In this document: piece after piece, positions 32,438 to 39,928 of the stretch
How positions within the stretch are numbered: the first letter of the stretch is position 1
Layout: every line of letters begins with the position of its first letter
Assembly (NCBI GenBank): GCA_965205995.1
Contig: OZ242200.1
Coordinates: 1,240,001-1,304,000, forward strand
Origin: MPNO01 sp965205995
GTDB taxonomy: Bacteria; Pseudomonadota; Alphaproteobacteria; MPNO01
Length of the DNA stretch: 64,000 nucleotides
Direction: 5' to 3'
Program-made: the position numbers and the translations under genes
Notes under the pieces: generated by a model
The model's input: only the letters and a program-made list of their open reading frames with translations
Told to the model about the DNA's origin: nothing
The model's database searches: none

Positions 32438-33166
32438 TTGAACGCATCGGCCGGGCGGGACATCGTGCTCGTCCACAGCTCGGACATCCATGTCGACGAC
32501 GGGTATACCGCGCGCGTCCATGGCGGCGACGGCGCGCGCGGCCTCGCATCCGTGCTGCGGACCGCCGTGGCGCTCGCCGCCGACATCGTGCTGCTGGCCG
32601 GCGACGTGTTCGAGCACAACCGGCTGCCCGACCCGCTGCTCGAACGCGCCGCCGGGCTGCTGGCGGATTGCGGCGTGCCGATCGTCGTGCTGCCCGGCAA
32701 TCACGACCCGCTGACCGCAGATTCGGTCTATCGCCGCTGCGGCATAAGCGAGGCGGAGACTGTCAGCATCCTCGGCCTGACCCACGACCACGCGGTGGGT
32801 TTCCCGCAGCTCGACCTCGAAGTGTGGGGCGTCGCCCACACCGATTACGGGAACATGGCGCCGCTGGAAACCGCCCGGCCGCGGACCACGCGATGGCAGG
32901 TCGCGATGGCGCACGGCCACTACCAGGGCGGGGAAGATGCGGGCGCGGCGCACCGCCCGTCCTGGATCATTTCGGATGCCGAGATCGCGGCGACCGGCGC
33001 CGACTACCTGGCGCTCGGCCACTGGAACCGGCCGGTCCCGGTGGGCAACGGGGCGGTGCCCGCCTGGTATTCGGGTTCGCCCGACCTCGCGAAGACGGTC
33101 AATAGCGTCCGCCTCGCCACCGACGGCACGGTGAGCGTCAGCCGCGAGGACATCCTCTGGGAGTAA
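32438..33166 (+). CDS. Calcineurin-like metallophosphoesterase (SbcD/Mre11-type fold)
   Basis: A 242-residue metallophosphoesterase. The metal-binding motifs are in order: SSDIH (DxH, near residue 15), LAGDVFEHN (GDxxx, near 54), PGNHD (near 87), and AHGHYQGG and GHWN at the C-terminal end (about 159 and 192). The small size lacks the SbcD accessory domain, and no SbcC is adjacent, so the substrate may be a nucleotide or nucleic acid. Start is TTG at 32438, with GGGGAG upstream; no ATG fits the fold start. Confidence 0.9.
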   Translation: MNASAGRDIVLVHSSDIHVDDGYTARVHGGDGARGLASVLRTAVALAADIVLLAGDVFEHNRLPDPLLERAAGLLADCGVPIVVLPGNHDPLTADSVYRRCGISEAETVSILGLTHDHAVGFPQLDLEVWGVAHTDYGNMAPLETARPRTTRWQVAMAHGHYQGGEDAGAAHRPSWIISDAEIAATGADYLALGHWNRPVPVGNGAVPAWYSGSPDLAKTVNSVRLATDGTVSVSREDILWE

Positions 33167-33176
33167 GGCGGATCGA

Positions 33177-33716
33177 TCACCCCTCCGGCGGGAACGCGCA
33201 TTCCGTGACATAGGTCGAGCCCGAGCGTCCGAGGGTGCTGGAGAACAGGACGAAGCGCTCGGCGGTGAACGGGTAGGCGCGGAACAGCGTGTTCGCGGCG
33301 AGCCAGCCGCGCACCGCGCCGGGCCGTGCGCGGGTGAACCGCGCCACCGTCACATGCGGCCTGAACTTGCGGCCCTCGGGCGGCTGCCCGGCGCGCACCG
33401 AAGCCGCCTCGATGCGGTCGCGCAGCGCGGCGAGCGCCGTGCCGGGCTCGACCCCGAGCCACACCGCGCTGACCCTGCCCCGGCGCTCGAAATGGCCGGC
33501 CCCGGCGAGGGTGACCGCGAACGGCTGGAAGCGGATCGCGGCGGCCTCGGCGGCGATATCCTCCATCGCCGGCTCGTCGACCTCGCCGATGAAGCGGAGC
33601 GTGACATGCAAATCCTCCGGCGCCACCCAGCGCGCGCCGTCGATGCCGCCGGCGAGCGCCCCGATGCGCAGGCGGAGCTCGTGGGGCAGCTCCAGGCCGA
33701 AGAACAGGCGGATCAT
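33177..33716 (-). CDS. thpR: RNA 2',3'-cyclic 3'-phosphodiesterase (2H phosphoesterase)
   Basis: A 179-residue 2H-family enzyme, formerly LigT/2'-5' RNA ligase, which opens 2',3'-cyclic phosphate ends. The two HxT motifs are HVTLRF (about residue 37) and HVTVARF (about residue 122), and the FFGLELP start is typical. It converges on the metallophosphoesterase and lies downstream of the FIST-domain gene. Role in RNA repair or tRNA fragment metabolism follows from the family. Confidence 0.95.
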   Translation of the reverse strand: MIRLFFGLELPHELRLRIGALAGGIDGARWVAPEDLHVTLRFIGEVDEPAMEDIAAEAAAIRFQPFAVTLAGAGHFERRGRVSAVWLGVEPGTALAALRDRIEAASVRAGQPPEGRKFRPHVTVARFTRARPGAVRGWLAANTLFRAYPFTAERFVLFSSTLGRSGSTYVTECAFPPEG

Positions 33717-33738
33717 CGGTCGCGCGTCGCGGCGGCGC

Positions 33739-34860
33739 CTAGAGGATCAGCGTGAGAACGCCGGTATAGCCGTAGAGCCGGTTGTTGGAGATCTCGCCAT
33801 TCGCGTAGAACCCGACGATCGGCACCTCCCGGCCCACGGCCTCGGCGACCGCGGTCATCTCCTGGTCGTTCTCGGCGAACATGTTGGGCCCGCGCGCGAC
33901 GCAGGAGAAGTAGAGCCCGGCCCGGGACGCATCCCGGGCCCGGCCGGTCACGTCGCCCAGCATGCGTTCGAGGTCGGTGAAGGCGCTCGGCCCGTCGCGG
34001 CGGACGAACAGGATCCTGTCGCCCTCCTTGAGGCGCTCGCCGATCGACAGCCAGCCATTGCCGGGATCGATGCCCATCACGTTGCGCACCAGGTAATCGG
34101 CGGTGTCGCTGCCGGAGATCGGCAGGGCGGCATGGATATAGCCCCCGACGCGTTCCAGATTGCGCGCCAGCACCTCGCCGATATCCTCCTTGAAGACATC
34201 GAGCGCCGGCCGGTTGTTGAGCTCGTAGAGCACGTTGTCGCGCGCCCTGGTCACGTCATGCACCTCGCCGATCGGCGTGCAGCCCTGGCTGAGCCCGGTC
34301 GCCACGCCGACATCCTGGGCCAGCAGCACGCCCGACAGCCCGCCCTCGACGATGTCGCCGGCGATCTGGCTGAACGCGCCCCGCGAGGCGGTCAGCCCGC
34401 CGACCAGGAAACAATCGGTGTCGTCGCAGAGCGAATCGATGATCGCCGGCAGATACTGGTTGCGCGGGTCGCCGTGGACCACGCCGAGAAGCGGGCGCCG
34501 GCGCGCCGTCCATTCGCCGAGATCCCCCGGCAGGGGCTCGCCGGGCCGCGAGATGGTGGGCAGGATCCGGTAGCTGTCCTCGTGCACCGCGCCGGCAAGC
34601 ACGGCCATCGCCGGGGTGTTGAAATACTCCTTGCCGCCGACGCAGACGCCGAAGCCGATGGTGCCGACCCAGTCCGCGATCCCGGTCGCGTCCTTGAGCC
34701 GCGCGAGGATCCGGTCGAGCGAATCGGCGAGCAAATCGGTCACATAGACGAAGCCGAGCGTCGCGTCCCGGGTGGGGCCGAGCTGTTCGATGCAGCGTTC
34801 GGCGATGCTTTCCCAGTCGCCGCCGCCGGCATGCCCGGCGCGGAAGCTCTGGATCGTCAT
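33739..34860 (-). CDS. FIST N- and C-terminal domain sensory protein
   Basis: A 373-residue FIST protein, a family thought to sense small ligands such as amino acids, usually attached to or near signalling proteins. The LGFVYVTDLLADSLDRIL start, GTIGFGVCVGG and LLGVVHGDPRN segments and the C-terminal SCVARGPNMFAEND...VPIVGFYANGEI region match FIST_N plus FIST_C. The ATG at 34860 has GGGAGGG four bases upstream. No kinase or cyclase is adjacent, so its output is unknown. Confidence 0.9.
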   Translation of the reverse strand: MTIQSFRAGHAGGGDWESIAERCIEQLGPTRDATLGFVYVTDLLADSLDRILARLKDATGIADWVGTIGFGVCVGGKEYFNTPAMAVLAGAVHEDSYRILPTISRPGEPLPGDLGEWTARRRPLLGVVHGDPRNQYLPAIIDSLCDDTDCFLVGGLTASRGAFSQIAGDIVEGGLSGVLLAQDVGVATGLSQGCTPIGEVHDVTRARDNVLYELNNRPALDVFKEDIGEVLARNLERVGGYIHAALPISGSDTADYLVRNVMGIDPGNGWLSIGERLKEGDRILFVRRDGPSAFTDLERMLGDVTGRARDASRAGLYFSCVARGPNMFAENDQEMTAVAEAVGREVPIVGFYANGEISNNRLYGYTGVLTLIL

Positions 34861-34873
34861 GGGACCCTCCCGG

Positions 34874-35491
34874 TCACGGCAGCACCTGCATAACATAAGG
34901 CAGGATCCGCTCCACGATAACGGCCACGCCGTCCGCGTTGGGATGGAGCCCGTCGGGCTGGTTGAGATCCGGCTCGACCGCGACGCCGTCGAGGAAAAAG
35001 GGGTAGAGGCGGACGCCGTGCTTCCCGGCGAGGCCGGGATAGATGGCGTTGAACGCCGCCCCGTATTCGCGGCCGAGATTTGGCGGGGCATACATCCCCG
35101 CCAGCAGCACCGGGATGCCGCGGCGCTTCAACTCGGTGAGGATCGCGTCGAGATTGTCGCGGGTCACGGCGGGGTCGATGCCGCGCAGCCCGTCATTCGC
35201 GCCGAGCTCGACGATCGCCGCGTGGGGGCGATCGGCGAGCGACCAGCCGAGCCGGGCGCGCCCGCCGGCCGAGGTGTCGCCGGCAACGCCGGCCGCGATG
35301 ACCCGCACATCCCTGCGCCCGGCTTCATGCAGCGCCCGTTCGAGCCGGGCCGGGAAGGCATCGTCCGCCTGGAGCCCCCAACCGGAGGTCAGGCTGTCGC
35401 CGAACGCGAGCAGCCTGATCTCGCCCGCCGCCCCGGCCGGCAGGCCGAGCACGCCAGCGAGCAGGACGGCCAGCAGGGCGCGGCGGAAAAT
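34874..35491 (-). CDS. TesA-like SGNH hydrolase/arylesterase (start codon unresolved)
   Basis: A secreted or periplasmic GDSL/SGNH esterase. The catalytic Ser block is LLAFGDSLTSGWG, the Gly/Asn blocks include ELGANDGLRGID, and the closing QPDGLHPNADG supplies the Asp/His. A signal peptide is clear (RRALLAVLLAGVLGLPAGAAG). However, no ATG, GTG or TTG lies in frame just before it: the nearest is GTG 35452, inside the signal peptide. I placed the start at an ATT codon (35491), a rare initiator; a sequencing error is another explanation. It is divergent from a YbbA/YbbP-like ABC pair, as in the E. coli tesA-ybbAP locus. Confidence 0.75.
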   Translation of the reverse strand: MFRRALLAVLLAGVLGLPAGAAGEIRLLAFGDSLTSGWGLQADDAFPARLERALHEAGRRDVRVIAAGVAGDTSAGGRARLGWSLADRPHAAIVELGANDGLRGIDPAVTRDNLDAILTELKRRGIPVLLAGMYAPPNLGREYGAAFNAIYPGLAGKHGVRLYPFFLDGVAVEPDLNQPDGLHPNADGVAVIVERILPYVMQVLP

Positions 35492-35540
35492 GTTGATTCC
35501 CGCGGCGAAACCGCCATATCGAGCCCTGTACCCCGACCGA

Positions 35541-36263
35541 ATGCCGAAGATGCCCCGCGAAGCCGCTCCCTCTCCCGACTCCGCTCCGCTTGTCGACCTC
35601 GACGGGATCGAGCTCAGCCTCGAAAGCGCGGCGGGGCGGGTCGACATTCTTCGCGGCATCGATCTCTCGGTCGGGCGTGGCGAAACGATCAGCGTGGTCG
35701 GGCCATCGGGATCGGGAAAAACCAGCCTGATGATGGTGATTGCCGGCCTCGAACGCCAGACCCGCGGCAGGGTCGCGATCGACGGCCGCGAGCTCGCTTC
35801 CCTCGACGAGGACGCGCTGGCCCGCCTCCGCCTGCGATATATCGGCATCGTGTTCCAGAACTTCCACCTCGTACCGACGATGACCGCGCTGGAGAACGTC
35901 GCCGTCCCGCGCGAGCTCGGCGGCAGCGGCGCCGCCTTCGCGGAGGCCGAGGAGGCCCTCGGACGGGTCGGGCTCGGCCATCGCCTCGGCCATTACCCGG
36001 GCCAGCTTTCGGGCGGCGAGCAGCAGCGGGTGGCGCTTGCCCGCGCCTTCGTCACCCGGCCGGCGTTGCTGCTGGCCGACGAGCCCACCGGCAATCTCGA
36101 CGGCGACACCGGAAACGCGGTGATCGATCTCTTGTTCTCCCTGGTCGCGGAGGCGGGAACGACGCTGCTTCTGATCACCCACAACCCGTCTCTGGCCGAG
36201 CGCTGCGCGCGCAAGGTGGTGCTGTCGGACGGGCGGATCGGCGCCGACCGGATGACGCCGTGA
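35541..36263 (+). CDS. ABC transporter ATP-binding protein, YbbA/LolD-like
   Basis: A 240-residue ATPase with Walker A GPSGSGKTS (about residue 55), LSGGEQQRVALARAF signature (about 156), and Walker B LLLADEPTGNLD (about 178). The ENVAVPRELGG and PTMTALENV segments are typical of the LolD/MacB/YbbA group that works with FtsX-type permeases. The ATG at 35541 is used; an ATG three codons later is possible. Its stop overlaps the permease GTG (GTGA). It is divergent from the TesA-like gene. Confidence 0.95.
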   Translation: MPKMPREAAPSPDSAPLVDLDGIELSLESAAGRVDILRGIDLSVGRGETISVVGPSGSGKTSLMMVIAGLERQTRGRVAIDGRELASLDEDALARLRLRYIGIVFQNFHLVPTMTALENVAVPRELGGSGAAFAEAEEALGRVGLGHRLGHYPGQLSGGEQQRVALARAFVTRPALLLADEPTGNLDGDTGNAVIDLLFSLVAEAGTTLLLITHNPSLAERCARKVVLSDGRIGADRMTP

Positions 36264-38794
36264 GCGGCGGCGCGGCCGTGGCGGCCCGGCTCGCGCTGCG
36301 CGAGCTGCGCGGCGGTCTGCGGGGTTTCCGGATCTTCGTCGCCTGTCTCGCGGTCGGCGTCGCCGCCGTCGCGGCGGTGGGCTCGACCACCTCGGCGATC
36401 CAGGACGGAATCGACGCCGACGGCCGCGAGACGCTGGGCGGCGACATCGCGATCCGCAGCCTGCATCGCGACATCGCCGCCGAGGGGAGGGCCTGGCTCG
36501 AAGCCTCGGGCGAGGTGTCGCGCTCGATGCGCATGCGGGCGATGACCCGCACCGCAGACCGCAGCGCCCGCTCGCTGATCGAGCTCAAGGCGGTCGATGG
36601 CGCCTACCCGCTTTACGGCAGTCTCGCGCTCAGCCCCGGACGACCGGTCCGCGACGCGCTCGCCACAGGCGCCAACGGGCTGCCGGGCGCGGTGGTGGAG
36701 GAGCGCCTGCTGCGCCGGCTCGCCGTCGAACCGGGCGCGCGGATCCGCATCGGCGACGCCGATTTCGAGATCCGCGGCACCATCGCCAAGGAGCCCGACC
36801 GGCTGGGCGATGGCGGGCTGATCGGGCTCGGCCCCAAGGTGATCGTATCCGCCGACGCGATGCCGGCGACCGGGCTGATCCGCCCGGGCAGCCTGGTCCG
36901 CTATTTCTACAAGATGAGGCTCGCACCCGGCGCCGACATCGAAGACTGGCGCGCACGCCTCGACCGGCGCTTCCCCGACGCCGCCTGGCGGGTGCGCGAC
37001 CGCTCCAACGCTTCGCCCGCGGCGGAGCGCTTCATCGACGCTACCCAGGTCTTCCTGACCCTGATCGGGCTGACCGCGCTTCTGGTCGGCGGGGTGGGTG
37101 TCGGCAACGCCGTCGGCAACTATCTCGCCGGGCGCATGGAGACCATCGCGACCCTCAAATGCATCGGCGCTTCGAGCGGCACGATCTTCGGCGTCTATCT
37201 GATCCAGATCCTGGCGATGGCCGCGCTCGGGATCGCCATCGGCCTGGTGCTGGGCGCCGCCGCCCCTCCGCTCGCCGGCGGGGCCGTCAGCGCGGCGCTC
37301 GGCGTCGATGCGCGCTTCGGCGTCTATCCCGGCGTGCTCGGCCTCGCCGCCGCCTTCGGCCTGCTGGTCGCGCTGCTGTTCTCGGTCTGGCCGGTGGCGC
37401 GCGCCTGCGAGGTTCCGGGATCGGTGCTGTTCCGGGCGACGATCGTCGAGTTCCGCGCCTGGCCCCGCCTTTGGGCGATCGCCGCCACCGCCGCTATCGC
37501 CGCGGCACTCGCGGCCCTGGTGATCGCGACCTCGGACAATCTCGCCGTGGCGCTCTGGTTCATCGGCGGCACGGTTGCGGCGTTCGCGCTGTTCCGGGCC
37601 GCCGGCTACGGCCTCGAACGCGGGGCGGCGCAGTTCCGCCGCGTGCGCGGCGCCTCGCTCCGCCTCGCGCTTGCCAATCTGCATCGCCCGGGCGCGCCGT
37701 CGGCTAAAATCGTGATGTCGCTCGGGCTCGGCCTCGCCGTGCTGGTGGCGACGGTGTCGATCGAGGGCAATCTGCGCCACCAGGTGGCGAACAGCCTGCC
37801 CTCCGGCGCGCCCGATTTCTACTTCGTCGATCTGCAGCCCGACCAGGTCGGCGCGTTCGAGCGGATCGTCGCGGCGGCGCCGGAGGCGAGCGGCCTGCGC
37901 CGGGTGCCGATGCTGCGCGGCCGGATCCTCCGTATCGCCGGCAAGCCGGCCTCGGAAGCCGCGATCGAGCCCGGGGCGCGGTGGCTTCTGCGCGGCGACC
38001 GCGGTATCACCTGGTCCACCACCCCGTCCCCCGGGACCGAGCTCGTGGCGGGACGCTGGTGGCCGGCCGACTATGTCGGCCCGCCGCTGATATCGCTGTC
38101 CCACGACGCCGCAACCGGGCTCGGGATCGGCATTGGCGATACACTCACCGTCGACGTCCTCGGGCGTGCGATCACCGGAACGATCGCCAATATCCGCGAG
38201 GTGCGCTGGCGGTCGCTCAGGATCAATTTCGTGATGGTGTTCTCGCCGGGGGTGCTGGAGAGCGCGCCGCAAACCCAGCTCGCCACCCTCAACGCGCCGC
38301 CCGGGGCGCTCGCCGGCATCGAGGCCGCGGTGACCGACGGCCTGCCCAACGTGACCGCGATCCGCGTCGGCGAGGTGCTGGATCTCGCCCGCGGGATCCT
38401 GGACCGGATCGCCAACGCCGTGCGGACCGCCGCCGCGGTGACGCTGCTGGCCGGCATCCTCGTGCTGGCCGGCGCGGCGGCGGCGGGCCACCGGCGCCGG
38501 GTCTACGATGCGGTGGTGCTCAAGGTGCTGGGCGCCACCCGGCGACGGGTGCTTCAGGCCTATGCCATCGAGTACGGGCTGCTCGGCGCGGCAACGGCGG
38601 TTGTCGCCGGGCTGATCGGCACGATCGCCGCCTGGGCCGTGGTGACCCGCCTGATGCAGTTCGAGTGGCTGTTCCAGCCCTGGATCGTCGTCGCCACCCT
38701 CGCCGGCTCGGCGGCGCTCACCCTCGCCTTCGGATTCGTCGGCACCTGGCGCGCGCTCGGCGACAAGGCAGCCCCGCTGCTCCGCAACGAGTAG
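36260..38794 (+). CDS. FtsX-like ABC permease, YbbP-like
   Basis: An 844-residue inner-membrane protein with an N-terminal helix, a large periplasmic MacB-PCD-like domain, three or four helices around residues 260-390, a second soluble domain, and three more helices near the C-terminus: the duplicated FtsX layout of YbbP/YvcS-type permeases. The METIATLKCIGASSGTIFGVYLIQIL coupling-helix segment is typical, and a second DAVVLKVLGATRRRVLQAY copy occurs near residue 755. Start GTG 36260 overlaps the ATPase stop. With the divergent TesA, this suggests lipid or lipoprotein-related transport, by family analogy. Confidence 0.93.
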   Translation: MSGGAAVAARLALRELRGGLRGFRIFVACLAVGVAAVAAVGSTTSAIQDGIDADGRETLGGDIAIRSLHRDIAAEGRAWLEASGEVSRSMRMRAMTRTADRSARSLIELKAVDGAYPLYGSLALSPGRPVRDALATGANGLPGAVVEERLLRRLAVEPGARIRIGDADFEIRGTIAKEPDRLGDGGLIGLGPKVIVSADAMPATGLIRPGSLVRYFYKMRLAPGADIEDWRARLDRRFPDAAWRVRDRSNASPAAERFIDATQVFLTLIGLTALLVGGVGVGNAVGNYLAGRMETIATLKCIGASSGTIFGVYLIQILAMAALGIAIGLVLGAAAPPLAGGAVSAALGVDARFGVYPGVLGLAAAFGLLVALLFSVWPVARACEVPGSVLFRATIVEFRAWPRLWAIAATAAIAAALAALVIATSDNLAVALWFIGGTVAAFALFRAAGYGLERGAAQFRRVRGASLRLALANLHRPGAPSAKIVMSLGLGLAVLVATVSIEGNLRHQVANSLPSGAPDFYFVDLQPDQVGAFERIVAAAPEASGLRRVPMLRGRILRIAGKPASEAAIEPGARWLLRGDRGITWSTTPSPGTELVAGRWWPADYVGPPLISLSHDAATGLGIGIGDTLTVDVLGRAITGTIANIREVRWRSLRINFVMVFSPGVLESAPQTQLATLNAPPGALAGIEAAVTDGLPNVTAIRVGEVLDLARGILDRIANAVRTAAAVTLLAGILVLAGAAAAGHRRRVYDAVVLKVLGATRRRVLQAYAIEYGLLGAATAVVAGLIGTIAAWAVVTRLMQFEWLFQPWIVVATLAGSAALTLAFGFVGTWRALGDKAAPLLRNE

Positions 38795-38808
38795 GCGCGC
38801 GCCCCTGC

Positions 38809-38849
38809 GACAATTTGTCAATTGATCCTGCCGTGGGCATCGGTATTTT
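38809..38849 (+). promoter_or_regulatory. Conserved box and promoter-like hexamers ahead of RNA copy 1
   Basis: The near-palindrome GACAATTTGTC (38809-38819) precedes TTGATC (38822-38827), a 16-base spacer and TATTTT (38844-38849). The same box and approximate spacing occur ahead of the two copies at 48.9-49.1 kb. The hexamers match consensus at only four of six, so the box may bind an activator. This is inference. Confidence 0.4.
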
Positions 38850-38855
38850 CCGACC

Positions 38856-38957
38856 TGCATGCGGTTTCGTTGTCCGAGGAAGCCGCGATTGCCTCCCTGC
38901 TCTTGGACGTTTCCTCCCCAACTGGCGGCCGCCCCCCGGGCGGCCGCCTTCTTCTTC
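38856..38957 (+). ncRNA. Candidate structured small RNA, copy 1 (pseudoknot plus terminator)
   Basis: The sequence folds into an H-type pseudoknot: GCGGTTTC (38861-38868) pairs with GAAGCCGC (38879-38886), and loop GTCCGAG (38872-38878) pairs with CTTGGAC (38902-38908). A 15-base CU-rich linker (TTTCCTCCCC) leads to a 10-bp hairpin (38924-38948) followed by TTCTTCTTC, an intrinsic-terminator shape. Two homologues at 48.8-49.1 kb keep the same spacings and preserve pairing by changed base pairs, which argues for RNA structure. It lies in the gap between the YbbP-like and BI-1 genes. No known RNA family is matched; expression is unproven. Confidence 0.62.
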
Positions 38958-39020
38958 GCGCCGCCGGCGGCGTCGGGTCGAAATGGCGGGCGGGGGAGGT
39001 GACGGCGGCGGCACGAACTC

Positions 39021-39050
39021 TTGATTTCCGGCCCCGTCCGACCATATGGT
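39021..39050 (+). promoter_or_regulatory. Putative promoter of the BI-1 gene
   Basis: TTGATT (39021-39026), an 18-base spacer and TATGGT (39045-39050); both four of six to consensus. It is 35 bases upstream of the ATG at 39086. Confidence 0.4.
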
Positions 39051-39085
39051 AGCCACGTTCAACCACAGCTTACGAGAGGATGCTC

Positions 39086-39796
39086 ATGGCGTTCGGAACG
39101 GAACGGACCGTCGCGCGCGGGGCCGAGACACGCGAGGTATTCGATGCCGGCCTCAGGGCGCATATGCTCCGGGTCTACAACTACATGGCCTCGGGCCTGG
39201 CGCTGACCGGGATCGTCGCCTTCGCGGCGGCCCGGTACGGCGTCTACGAACAACTCGCCGCCACCCCGCTGATCTGGGTGGTGATGCTGGCGCCGCTCGG
39301 CTTCATCTTCTTCCTGAGCTTCAAGATCCAGACCATGCGCGCCTCCACCGCGCAGACCCTGTTCTGGGCCTTCGCCGGGCTCATGGGGCTCTCCATGGCG
39401 AGCATCTTCCTGATGTTCACCGGGGCCAGCATCGCCCGCGTGTTCTTCATCACCGCCGGCACCTTCGCCGGGATGAGCCTCTGGGGCTACACCACCAAGC
39501 GCGATTTGTCGGGGATGGGATCGTTCCTGTTCATGGGGCTGATCGGCATCATCCTCGCCTCGATCGTCAACATGTTCATCGGCTCCAGCGCGCTGCAATT
39601 CGCGGTCTCGGTGATCGGGGTGATCATCTTCGTCGGGCTGACCGCCTACGACACCCAGAAGATCAAGAACGAATATGCCGAGTGGCACGATTCGGAGACC
39701 TCGGCGAAGCTCGCCATCATGGGCGCGCTCCGGCTCTATCTCGACTTCATCAACCTGTTCATGTTGCTGCTGCACTTTTTCGGCGACCGCCGCTAG
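39086..39796 (+). CDS. Bax inhibitor-1 / YccA family membrane protein
   Basis: A 236-residue protein with seven predicted membrane helices. The AHMLRVYNYMASGLALTGIVAF opening and the closing GLTAYDTQKIKNEY segment, with the conserved Asp of the Ca2+/pH-sensing site, are family hallmarks. The ATG at 39086 is chosen over ATG 39080 because GAGAGGA lies five bases upstream. It follows RNA copy 1 and ends with a good terminator. BI-1 homologues in bacteria act as ion channels or FtsH modulators. Confidence 0.95.
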   Translation: MAFGTERTVARGAETREVFDAGLRAHMLRVYNYMASGLALTGIVAFAAARYGVYEQLAATPLIWVVMLAPLGFIFFLSFKIQTMRASTAQTLFWAFAGLMGLSMASIFLMFTGASIARVFFITAGTFAGMSLWGYTTKRDLSGMGSFLFMGLIGIILASIVNMFIGSSALQFAVSVIGVIIFVGLTAYDTQKIKNEYAEWHDSETSAKLAIMGALRLYLDFINLFMLLLHFFGDRR

Positions 39797-39823
39797 GCGG
39801 CACAAGCCGCGGTTCTCGACCAC

Positions 39824-39851
39824 GGGGCGCCTTCGGGCGCCCCTTCTCATT
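39824..39851 (+). terminator. Intrinsic terminator after the BI-1 gene
   Basis: A perfect 8-bp GC stem GGGGCGCC/GGCGCCCC with a TTCG tetraloop, followed by TTCTCATT. It lies 28 bases after the BI-1 stop and precedes the peptide-importer operon. Confidence 0.8.
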
Positions 39852-39928
39852 GGGGCGCGGTTCGCCGAGACGCAATCGGACGCGTGGTCTACGATGCGGC
39901 CAGGGAAGAAAAAGGGAGGTCGTCGACC

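Noticed and set aside
34772..38794. A single 1340-codon frame spanning the esterase, ATPase region and YbbP-like gene
   Set aside because: Only the part from GTG 36260 encodes the FtsX-type permease; the upstream part is antisense or out-of-frame reading of the esterase and ATPase genes.
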